A stretch of DNA of 6,142 bases from Methanobacterium sp. PtaU1.Bin242 (GTDB lineage: Archaea > Methanobacteriota > Methanobacteria > Methanobacteriales > Methanobacteriaceae), in contig MVQZ01000293.1 of assembly GCA_002067565.1 (NCBI GenBank), forward strand, positions 1 through 6,142. Direction: 5' to 3'. Positions 1 to 5,751 of the stretch are shown in pieces; positions within the stretch are counted from its first letter, which is position 1, and each line of letters begins with the position of its first letter. The notes beneath the pieces are model-generated. The model did no database searches. It was not told the DNA's origin and saw only the letters and a program-made list of their open reading frames with translations. Made by a program: the position numbers and the translations under genes.

Positions 1-288
<288 letters not shown>

Positions 289-297
289 ATTAATCCC

Positions 298-549
298 TCA
301 GATTATTCTTTCCAGCACGTGGTTAACTCTGCGGTCAATGTACAGTCGTTTGGCCACGTGAATGTCTTTATGGGTCATGGCTTGGGCCGGACAGATCTCA
401 TGGCAGGAGAGACATGCCATGCAGTCATCGGCATTAACCACTTCGGTTTTCCATTTTTCCTCATTCATCTTATATACATCGTTGGGACAGTCATCCACGC
501 AAGATCCGCATCCAACACATGCATCTTCGTCTATTTCTATTTCTACCAT
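298..549 (-). CDS. 2[4Fe-4S] ferredoxin
   Basis: An 83-residue protein with two classical cluster-binding motifs. The first is CxxCxxCxxxCP with C11, C14, C17 and C21; the second has C43, C46, C49 and C53, each followed by proline. This is the arrangement of bacterial-type 2[4Fe-4S] ferredoxins, soluble low-potential one-electron carriers used throughout methanogen metabolism. The linker between the motifs is longer than in minimal clostridial ferredoxins, and there is a basic tail of about 25 residues after the second motif (KRLYIDRRVNHVLERII), which suggests a dedicated partner rather than a general-pool ferredoxin. A strong site, GAGGAG at 555-560, sits 5 nt before the ATG. The gene directly precedes the V4R-like gene, which probably makes a two-gene (or longer) operon. 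The function as an electron carrier is firm; the partner is unknown. Confidence 0.93.
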   Translation of the reverse strand: MVEIEIDEDACVGCGSCVDDCPNDVYKMNEEKWKTEVVNADDCMACLSCHEICPAQAMTHKDIHVAKRLYIDRRVNHVLERII

Positions 550-554
550 CTAAA

Positions 555-560
555 CTCCTC
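555..560 (-). promoter_or_regulatory. Shine-Dalgarno site of the ferredoxin gene
   Basis: On the minus strand GAGGAG is followed by a 5-nt spacer and the ATG at 549. It is a strong match to the archaeal anti-Shine-Dalgarno sequence and fixes the ferredoxin start. Confidence 0.8.
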
Positions 561-591
561 TGGTTTATCTTTTTGAGTCATTTATAGATTT

Positions 592-604
592 TATTTTTAA
601 ATAA
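592..604 (-). promoter_or_regulatory. Possible TATA element for the ferredoxin/V4R operon
   Basis: Read on the minus strand, TTATTTAAAAATA lies where a TATA box would place the transcript start near 572-576, giving a leader of about 25 nt that still contains the ribosome binding site. The whole region is AT-rich and other TATA-like strings occur nearby (CTATAAAT at about 582-589, ATATATTT at about 646-653), so the exact element is uncertain. Confidence 0.3.
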
Positions 605-690
605 TATCTTAAATAACAGAGTCCCCCTAAATAAAAAATTCTAAAAAATATATCTAGCTATATGGATATCAATAGTTATAATACTTTGTG

Positions 691-708
691 GTTCGCATCA
701 ATACGAAC
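691..708. promoter_or_regulatory. Imperfect palindrome, operator-like
   Basis: GTTCG (691-695) is matched by CGAAC (704-708) across 8 nt, and the inner AT steps also mirror, so 14 of 18 positions are symmetric. It lies about 140 bp upstream of the ferredoxin ATG inside very AT-rich sequence. It could be a regulator binding site or a small hairpin. Nothing else ties it to a function. Confidence 0.3.
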
Positions 709-847
709 TATTATTTAATTAATACTATATATATTACAATTTATCATAGTTAATAAAAATTAGAAGTTTAATGATAATTTTATATTTACCAGTAATATGG
801 TAGAAAAGTAATGTCTAAATGTAATTTTTTGATTTAGTTTAGTTTAT

Positions 848-862
848 CGGAAAAATAATATT
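848..862 (+). promoter_or_regulatory. BRE/TATA-like promoter ahead of the hairpin element
   Basis: CGGAAAAATAATATT has a purine-rich BRE-like part followed by a TATA-like part. Its TATA half is centred about 24 bp upstream of the first base of the 878-954 hairpin, which is the normal archaeal spacing to a transcription start. The TATA part departs from the ideal TTTATATA, so support comes mainly from position. Confidence 0.35.
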
Positions 863-877
863 AGAATTCTCTAGGGC

Positions 878-954
878 AGTCTCCCGGGATTTGAATGAGT
901 ATATGGACCAGATGGGGACTCATTCAAAACAAGGTTTCAAATTCCCGGGAGACT
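878..954 (+). ncRNA. Candidate structured small RNA, nested hairpins
   Basis: A 77-bp island of about 45% GC stands in strongly AT-rich sequence. Its ends, AGTCTCCCGGGA (878-889) and TCCCGGGAGACT (943-954), pair perfectly over 12 bp. Inside, TTTGAATGAGT (890-900) pairs perfectly with ACTCATTCAAA (918-928) over 11 bp, enclosing a G-rich 17-nt loop. The same 5' bases 890-895 can instead pair with TTCAAA at 936-941, extending the outer stem past a single bulged T at 942; these two states exclude each other. A run of five T (954-958) closes the plus-strand version like a terminator, and a promoter-like sequence sits at 848-862, so plus orientation is preferred. I do not recognise the family. It is not a tRNA (no cloverleaf) and shows no clear C/D boxes. 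Alternatives are a DNA-level inverted-repeat element or a bidirectional terminator. Confidence 0.45.
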
Positions 955-1016
955 TTTTCAAAATACATTGACGGTGTAAAAATTCTATTTTCAATTTTAT
1001 CTTATTAATGATCAAT

Positions 1017-1031
1017 CTTATATATTTTTCC
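1017..1031 (-). promoter_or_regulatory. Strong BRE/TATA-like promoter reading leftwards
   Basis: On the minus strand GGAAAAATATATAAG matches the archaeal BRE (purine-A run) plus TATA pattern closely. A start about 25 bp downstream, near 995-998, would give a minus-strand transcript through the hairpin element at 878-954. No protein gene follows in that direction before the ferredoxin, so this would make a noncoding transcript or a long leader. It may also be chance in AT-rich sequence. Confidence 0.35.
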
Positions 1032-1190
1032 ATAAAAGTGAGATTAAAAACACAAAAAGCAATATATTGGATCTTTTGCATCTAAGCACATCCTGCTTTA
1101 AAAGAAGTTTAAAATCAGATCTTAGCATATATTAAAAAAACTATGGCTGATAATTAGTCTTCAATTATCTTAAAAATTTCACACTTTGAG

Positions 1191-1196
1191 AAAAAA
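1191..1196 (-). terminator. T-run, possible terminator of the rnz-mscS-sortase operon
   Basis: On the minus strand a T6 run preceded by GGAG lies about 55 bp past the sortase stop. Archaeal RNA polymerase terminates at oligo-T tracts, often without a hairpin, and none is seen here. Position is the main support. Confidence 0.3.
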
Positions 1197-1248
1197 CTCC
1201 ATTATTTTTAAACAAGCGGTATTTAATCCATTAAATTGTTTATGAATA

Positions 1249-1845
1249 CTAGAATGAACTGGTTGAAATCAGTTTACAATGAGTTATATATGCTGCTGAT
1301 TTTTCTCCAGGAGGATAGCAGGTTATAAGAAGGAGACGTGCTTCACCTTCCTGGGCAAATCTTATGGGGTTTGTTTTATAATCCCAGCGGATGTCATCGC
1401 CGTTGGAAGTTACCTGGTAGGTGTATTTCTTTTTCAAAATAAGATCTTTTATTATCACCTGATCACCAGGTTCCAAATCACCTATATTTCTAAAAAGACC
1501 GGAATATGTGGTTCTATGGCCTAAAATACCGCATTCACCAGGTTGACCAAACCCAGAACTTTCAGGGTAGTGATAAACAGCGTCATAAGCATTTACAGTA
1601 TCTGATCTAATGGTGCAATCCACCTCCAGTTTGGGAATAATAAGTTCGCCATTGCTTACACCTACCTTATTGGTGCTGGGGTCTAAAGCATTTACTGGGT
1701 CGCTCATTCTTTCTTTATATGCTTTTAAACTCTTTTGCGCTTCATCTACTTCATGCATTTTATCAAAAATAATCTGAGCCATGATCAATGAAAATAAAAG
1801 ACAACTCAGGATAATAGAAACGGATAATATCCGATATTTACGCAT
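1249..1845 (-). CDS. Sortase-family membrane-anchored cysteine transpeptidase
   Basis: A 198-residue protein with one N-terminal membrane segment (about 6-26), a charged linker to about 60, and an extracytoplasmic sortase domain. Family signatures are YHYPESS at 91-97, LGHRTTYSGLF with the catalytic-type His at 110, LEPGDQVII at 124-132, and LLITCYPPG with the catalytic-type Cys at 176. Sortases cut a sorting signal and join surface proteins to the envelope or to each other; the substrate here is unknown and none is in the window. The Arg normally found on the strand after the Cys is not present: the aligned stretch reads SAAYITHCKL. Extra cysteines are C15, C77, C105 and C190. I chose the ATG at 1845, which has GGTG 7 nt upstream and overlaps the mscS stop by 8 bp; an in-frame ATG at 1866 has no ribosome binding site. 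It is last in the rnz operon. Confidence 0.85.
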   Translation of the reverse strand: MRKYRILSVSIILSCLLFSLIMAQIIFDKMHEVDEAQKSLKAYKERMSDPVNALDPSTNKVGVSNGELIIPKLEVDCTIRSDTVNAYDAVYHYPESSGFGQPGECGILGHRTTYSGLFRNIGDLEPGDQVIIKDLILKKKYTYQVTSNGDDIRWDYKTNPIRFAQEGEARLLLITCYPPGEKSAAYITHCKLISTSSF

Positions 1846-2578
1846 TTTTATGCACCAGGAGCCCATTTATTTTTCTGGCAAGTGAAGAACGATAGGAATT
1901 TACTTTCCATGGATCATCTATCCACACATTCAATGAGGCTTTTATACCTAAATCTGAAAATTCAGTTATAACAATTTCTGGTTTCGGGTCATTTAAGACC
2001 CAGTTTAGACTGGATGCTTTAATTTCCATGGATTTAATCACATCCTCCATCTCCAGTTCATAAGGAATTGTAACTGGAAGTTCTACTCGCCGTTTATCAA
2101 GTGCAGTGTAGTTTATATAAGGATCTGTTGAAAAAAAAGTATTGGGAATGGTAACAACCTTATTGTCTACGGTTACCATAGTGGTAACCCGGAATCCCAT
2201 TTTAGTGACGGTACCGATCTGATCAGAGACTTCAATAATATCCCCTACCTTAAAACTTTTATCACTTAAAACAAAAATTCCAGATATGAAGTTTGACAGG
2301 GTATCTCTGGCTGCAAATCCCACAGCTATACCTAAAATTCCTAAACTTAAAATTAAGCCACTTACATTGATTTCTAATTGATTGAGAACCATCACCACTG
2401 CAATGGCAATCACGGTATATTTAAATATCTCTTGCAGTACCTGAATTACGGTTATTTCCAGATCAAGTTGTTTACCTGTCTTTTTGAGGAAGTAATCTAC
2501 TATCTTTATAGTTACAAAGGCTACAATTAAAATAATGGCTATGTTAATGATATCCATTAAATCGGGATTAATCGCCAC
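1838..2578 (-). CDS. MscS-family small-conductance mechanosensitive channel
   Basis: A 246-residue inner-membrane protein that should form a homo-oligomeric pore opened by membrane tension, releasing solutes on hypo-osmotic shock. Three membrane helices are visible at about 10-31, 52-68 and 73-103. The last is the pore-lining helix with the family's glycine/alanine-rich LGIAVGFAARDTLSNFISG pattern (82-100). It is followed by the beta domain (VGDIIEV 111-117, IGTVTKM 121-127, VVTIPNTFF 141-149) and the C-terminal alpha/beta cytoplasmic domain to the end. It is shorter than E. coli MscS (286), a common compact form. The start is GTG at 2578, supported by GAGGTGA 6 nt upstream inside the end of rnz, and it overlaps rnz by 11 bp. 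An internal ATG at 2557 lacks a ribosome binding site. Its own end overlaps the sortase start. Confidence 0.93.
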   Translation of the reverse strand: MAINPDLMDIINIAIILIVAFVTIKIVDYFLKKTGKQLDLEITVIQVLQEIFKYTVIAIAVVMVLNQLEINVSGLILSLGILGIAVGFAARDTLSNFISGIFVLSDKSFKVGDIIEVSDQIGTVTKMGFRVTTMVTVDNKVVTIPNTFFSTDPYINYTALDKRRVELPVTIPYELEMEDVIKSMEIKASSLNWVLNDPKPEIVITEFSDLGIKASLNVWIDDPWKVNSYRSSLARKINGLLVHKNA

Positions 2579-3476
2579 TTCTCGTCACCTCAACAACCAT
2601 AAGATCCTGGGCTAATTGGGAATTTTCAAAGACACTCTGGGCTTCTTTTTCCAATAAATCAGTATCCTGATAACGAGTGCTTATATGAGTAAGTAATAAT
2701 TTTTTTACCCGGGCTGCTTTGGCAATTTCAGCTGCATCTGTTGCAGTGGAGTGGCCAGTTTCTACTGCCCGGTTTTTGTAAGATTTATCGAAGGTTGATT
2801 CGTGTATTAACACGTCAACACCGTGTGATAATTTGATTATATTAGAACAGGGGCTGGTGTCCCCAGAATAAACAATTTGCCTTCCTTTCCTATTTCTCCC
2901 CAAAACTTCTTCTGGTCGAATGGTTTTATCCCCTAGTTTTACAGGTATACCTGCTTGAAGTTTTCCGAAGGCCGGCCCCGGCTTTAAACCCAGTTCAAGG
3001 GCTTTCTCTTTCAGAAATTTAGGACGACGTTTTTCTTCTATGCGATAGGCAACATTAGGTATGGTATGTTCGGTAGGGATGCAACAGACTCGATAGTCCT
3101 CTTCATCTACAATTAAACCGGAATTTATTTCGTGTGGGTAAATAGGGAAATTCAGAGAAAAATATCCCAGTTTCTTGATATATTCAATAATTTGGGATGT
3201 TCCTATTGGTCCAAATACATGCAACGGTTTTTCACGCCCTCGAAAGGCCATAGACTGCACTAAACCCGGTAATCCCAGGAAATGATCTCCATGAAAGTGG
3301 GTTATGAATATTTTATTGATTTTCATTGGACTTAACCGGGCCAGAGACATCTGGCGTTGGGTGCTTTCCCCACAATCTAGGAGGATTATTTCACCAAAAG
3401 CCTTCATTGCTATGGCTGAATGGTTTCTACGACGTGTAGGTAAGGCAGATGATGTTCCAAGGAATATGAGTTCCAT
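2568..3476 (-). CDS. rnz: Ribonuclease Z, tRNA 3' endonuclease
   Basis: A 302-residue metallo-beta-lactamase-fold enzyme of the short RNase Z form. It cuts precursor tRNA just after the discriminator base to free the 3' end for CCA addition, in the cytoplasm and as a homodimer in this family. Visible motifs are the N-terminal FLGTSSALPT (5-14), the zinc motif THFHGDH (H60, H62, D64, H65), the ligand H137 in TEHTIP, D206 in YSGDTSP, HESTF (225-229), GHSTATDAA (241-249) and H264 in LTHIS. The exosite arm that grips tRNA is the GPAFGKLQAG segment near 167-176, and all zinc ligands are present. The ATG at 3476 has AGGT about 7 nt upstream. It is the first gene of an overlapping operon with mscS and a sortase gene. 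Length and motif order fit archaeal RNase Z closely. Confidence 0.97.
   Translation of the reverse strand: MELIFLGTSSALPTRRRNHSAIAMKAFGEIILLDCGESTQRQMSLARLSPMKINKIFITHFHGDHFLGLPGLVQSMAFRGREKPLHVFGPIGTSQIIEYIKKLGYFSLNFPIYPHEINSGLIVDEEDYRVCCIPTEHTIPNVAYRIEEKRRPKFLKEKALELGLKPGPAFGKLQAGIPVKLGDKTIRPEEVLGRNRKGRQIVYSGDTSPCSNIIKLSHGVDVLIHESTFDKSYKNRAVETGHSTATDAAEIAKAARVKKLLLTHISTRYQDTDLLEKEAQSVFENSQLAQDLMVVEVTRSGD
2585..2591 (-). promoter_or_regulatory. Shine-Dalgarno site deciding the GTG start of mscS
   Basis: On the minus strand GAGGTGA, a perfect seven-base match to the archaeal consensus, precedes the GTG at 2578 by 6 nt. It lies inside the last codons of rnz (the Glu-Val-Thr of EVTRSGD), so the RNase Z coding sequence doubles as the channel's translation signal. 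This argues for translational coupling and against the downstream ATG at 2557. Confidence 0.85.
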
Positions 3477-3525
3477 GATTTATACCTATGATCTTAGCTT
3501 AACATTAAAAATCTTGTATTTCTTG

Positions 3526-3556
3526 TTTATAAATTGTTTCTAATAAATCTTTCCGG
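3526..3556 (-). promoter_or_regulatory. Promoter of the rnz-mscS-sortase operon, two overlapping candidates
   Basis: Read on the minus strand, TTTATAAA (3526-3533) is preceded by GAAACAA, a good BRE plus TATA pair. It would start transcription near 3504-3508, leaving a leader of about 28-32 nt that includes the AGGT site. A second pair lies 15 bp upstream: CCGGAAAGA followed by TTTATTA (3541-3547). Either or both may be used; the first has the better TATA box. Confidence 0.55.
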
Positions 3557-3697
3557 CTATTATGGTGTTCAGATTGCAAATAACTAATTTTATACCAGTC
3601 AGAAAGAGCCAAGCAGAGAATGAATGATGGATTTTAAAGTAAATAAATAGGAATTTATAAAACAGAAATATGGTTTATTATCCGAGATTCTTTTTAA

Positions 3698-5389
3698 TTA
3701 ATTAGCAGTGGTGTAAATACCATTTTGTTTAATCTCCTTTGGTAATCGAGAGGAAAATGCTCTTAAATTTTTAATTAATTCAGCAGCATACTCTGGAGAA
3801 GTTGCATAAAATGATATTGTATCATTCCCCAGGATCAAATAATGGGGAGTGGTCCATTCTCCAACTTTAATCCAGTTTGAAGGTATATTACCATCCCACC
3901 ACTGATCATAAATTATTGCTATTTTAACCTGATGCTGATTGGCTATGCTATTTAATTTCTGTGCATTAAAAGTATTGGTTTTGTGTGACTGTGCTATATC
4001 GTTGCTACTTAACCCTACCAGGTCTAAACATTTAATATCTGTAAAATAATTAATAGCTCCAATGTCATTTGCTGCAATTGAGTCATTTTGATAATAATCT
4101 CCTAAAAACAAGGCCATCTGGTATTGCTGCTGGTAAATGTCATTGGTAGATTGGGGAACTATTAACAGATCATATGCTTTAACTCCAAATGGAGATAAAA
4201 GAAGCAATAAAATTAAAACTATCCCCATATATTTAGGGATTGATTTATTATTAGGATTATTTAATTTATTAGACTTATTTGAATTAAAAGACAGATTTTT
4301 GGGCATATAGTTATATAAGCCTATGGTAATTGCTATTAATCCCATAACCACCAGATATGAAGTGTATCTTAAAAGCCAGTTATTATCAATAAAGATAAGC
4401 TGTGTAAATATTAACGTTCCCGTCAGAATTAACCATATAATAGGGGATTCCCATATGGTATTTTTCTCCCTAAAAAGAAGCAGTGCTATGGTTAAAATAA
4501 TAAAAGCAGAAATAAATGCCACTAAATTTACAATGATGTGGGAAAACTCATCAGGTATTAAAATAGAGTAAATAGTACTACCTAAATCATTTAAAGAAAT
4601 ATTAGGGATGCTATTAATAAACGAAGACTTTAGAATTAGTGAGTTTGGTAAAAATGACCAACCATTATAAATTGAAATGACTCCATATATTGCTAAAGGA
4701 AGACATGATAATCCCATTATTGAAAGAGAATACACAAATCTTCTTTTTAGCATGAATAGAAAGGCGACAATAGAAATCAGGATTAAACTTTCATAGCGAA
4801 CCATAGTCAAAAGTATAGCTAATAAGGGCAATAGATAGTAATACAGTAGTTTAGGGGTTTTATTTGTTAAATTTTGGGCTGAAATATAAACAAATATAAT
4901 GATCAGGATTATCTGTAAAATGTGTTCCATTCCCATAAATATAAGAGAGGGGATAGGGGTAAAAAATACAACGCATATTAGTACCATTAAATTGTAAATA
5001 GGGGGAATTTTGAAGGATTTAAGAATATAATAGACTATTATGATGGTGGCGGTGCCTAAAATGATATTTAGTATGAATGGGATCAGATCATTTGCTCCAG
5101 TAACAAAATATATGGCAGATAAGAGCAGGGGCCATAGGAGTGAAGATGCAGATGAACTGAATTCATATTTAGTCACACCCCACACACCATGGAGAGCGAA
5201 ATTTTTGGAGATAGACATGTGTATATAAGCATCGTCAAGAGCATAGGTAAAATGATTGTAGTTCATTTTCAGAGTAACTATCAATATGAATGCAATAGTT
5301 ATCCAAAGCACTGTTAAGGCTATTATTAACGGCCAGTGACGGTGAAAATTGTTTTTTAGTTTGTTAATTGTACCCATAAAAATTGCCAT
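3698..5389 (-). CDS. GT-C-type membrane glycosyltransferase-like protein
   Basis: A 563-residue polytopic protein with one membrane segment near 21-40, then about ten hydrophobic stretches up to about 400, and a soluble C-terminal domain. LDDAYIHMSISKNFALHG at 51-68, with the acidic pair D52/D53 in the first external loop, and SSSASSLLWPLLLSA at 78-92 are characteristic of GT-C enzymes. These transfer sugars from polyprenyl-phosphate carriers on the outer face of the membrane. MGMEH (152-156), TMVRYESLIL (195-204) and the C-terminal ANDIGAINYF with CLDLVGLSSNDIA (439-466) are also typical of this group. Sugar and acceptor cannot be told; surface protein N-glycans or other envelope glycans are reasonable guesses. 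An Asn/Ser/Lys-rich low-complexity linker (about 365-385) separates membrane and C-terminal parts. No ribosome binding site precedes the ATG; see the promoter entry. The gene stands alone, divergent from a second GT-C-like gene. Confidence 0.8.
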   Translation of the reverse strand: MAIFMGTINKLKNNFHRHWPLIIALTVLWITIAFILIVTLKMNYNHFTYALDDAYIHMSISKNFALHGVWGVTKYEFSSSASSLLWPLLLSAIYFVTGANDLIPFILNIILGTATIIIVYYILKSFKIPPIYNLMVLICVVFFTPIPSLIFMGMEHILQIILIIIFVYISAQNLTNKTPKLLYYYLLPLLAILLTMVRYESLILISIVAFLFMLKRRFVYSLSIMGLSCLPLAIYGVISIYNGWSFLPNSLILKSSFINSIPNISLNDLGSTIYSILIPDEFSHIIVNLVAFISAFIILTIALLLFREKNTIWESPIIWLILTGTLIFTQLIFIDNNWLLRYTSYLVVMGLIAITIGLYNYMPKNLSFNSNKSNKLNNPNNKSIPKYMGIVLILLLLLSPFGVKAYDLLIVPQSTNDIYQQQYQMALFLGDYYQNDSIAANDIGAINYFTDIKCLDLVGLSSNDIAQSHKTNTFNAQKLNSIANQHQVKIAIIYDQWWDGNIPSNWIKVGEWTTPHYLILGNDTISFYATSPEYAAELIKNLRAFSSRLPKEIKQNGIYTTAN

Positions 5390-5413
5390 ATTATAATAGG
5401 GGATAGTTTTAGG

Positions 5414-5421
5414 TATTTAAA
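5414..5421 (-). promoter_or_regulatory. TATA box for the glycosyltransferase gene, implying a leaderless mRNA
   Basis: On the minus strand TTTAAATA is centred about 29 bp upstream of the ATG at 5389. Normal archaeal spacing puts the transcript start near 5390-5395, at or a few bases before the start codon. No Shine-Dalgarno sequence occurs in the gap, which is pyrimidine-rich (CCCC), consistent with leaderless translation. Confidence 0.45.
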
Positions 5422-5477
5422 CATATAGGGCTAATCTTATTCTTCAAATTGAATTTGGTTGATTTTGGTGGGATTTG

Positions 5478-5506
5478 GGTGTAAATAGAATAAAGCTGGT
5501 GTAAAT
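5478..5506. repeat. Tandem 9-bp direct repeat GGTGTAAAT
   Basis: Two exact copies start 20 bp apart, about two helical turns, on the same face of the DNA. They lie 60-85 bp upstream of the minus-strand TATA at 5414-5421, a position where an activator could bind. The repeat is short enough to be chance. Confidence 0.35.
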
Positions 5507-5700
5507 CTGGAAAAACTACTTTTTAATTGAACTCATATTCACCTTAGTTATTATAATTATCAGGATTATGGAACAATTTTTCACTTTAAATCACATATAC
5601 TGTTTTAAAATCTATAATATAGGCTTTTTAAAACGGGATATCTGTGTAAGAGTTTAACATGTGAACTATCTCCATAAAATAAGATTAATAATTTAAAATC

Positions 5701-5708
5701 GTATATTA
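5701..5708 (+). promoter_or_regulatory. Possible TATA box for the rightward GT-C-like gene
   Basis: GTATATTA is preceded by an A-rich stretch. It would start transcription near 5728-5732, about 20-24 nt before the ATG at 5752 and upstream of the GTGAT that may serve as its ribosome binding site. It is weaker than the other promoters in the window. Confidence 0.3.
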
Positions 5709-5751
5709 TCTCTTTTAATCCCTTGTAATTTAATTTTAAGCATGTGATTGG

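Larger units (their letters stand above)
577..1248. other. Gene-poor AT-rich intergenic region
   Basis: About 670 bp lie between the ferredoxin start region and the end of the sortase gene. I see no reading frame on either strand with a convincing length and ribosome binding site, and no tRNA. What it holds is entered separately: an imperfect dyad at 691-708, the nested hairpin element at 878-954, promoter-like sequences on both sides of that element, and a T-run that could end the sortase operon. The rest is low-complexity AT-rich sequence. The size is large compared with the overlapping genes next door. Confidence 0.7.
5390..5751. other. Divergent intergenic region between two GT-C-like genes
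   Basis: About 360 bp without a supported gene. It should carry the promoters for both divergent genes: the TATA at 5414-5421 (minus) and a weaker candidate at 5701-5708 (plus). It contains a direct repeat of GGTGTAAAT (5478-5486 and 5498-5506). No small reading frame with a ribosome binding site was found. Confidence 0.6.

Noticed and set aside
319..576. Plus-strand reading frames over the ferredoxin gene
   Set aside because: They are antisense shadows of the ferredoxin; the minus frame has eight correctly spaced cysteines and a strong ribosome binding site.
644..662. Near-palindrome around CTAG in the AT-rich gap
   Set aside because: It is composed mostly of alternating A and T, so symmetry of this length is expected by chance.
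878..954. tRNA or tRNA fragment, suggested by TTCAAAT followed by CCC and a 7-bp acceptor-like end
   Set aside because: On neither strand do D, anticodon and T arms fit; the TTCAAAT is explained by the hairpin pairing with ATTTGAA, and no CCA-proximal geometry is present.
878..954. Miniature transposable element with 12-bp terminal inverted repeats
   Set aside because: No target-site duplication is visible at the ends and the interior carries its own perfect stem. It is kept only as an alternative because other genomic copies cannot be checked here.
1249..1251. TAG stop of the sortase as a pyrrolysine codon
   Set aside because: The sortase domain is complete at this point, and pyrrolysine use is not expected in Methanobacteriales.
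3304..3543. Plus-strand 79-residue frame over the start of rnz
   Set aside because: It is antisense to the conserved zinc-motif region of RNase Z and has no ribosome binding site.
4323..5228. Plus-strand short frames within the glycosyltransferase gene
   Set aside because: They are antisense shadows of an intact membrane protein with no recognisable content or translation signals.
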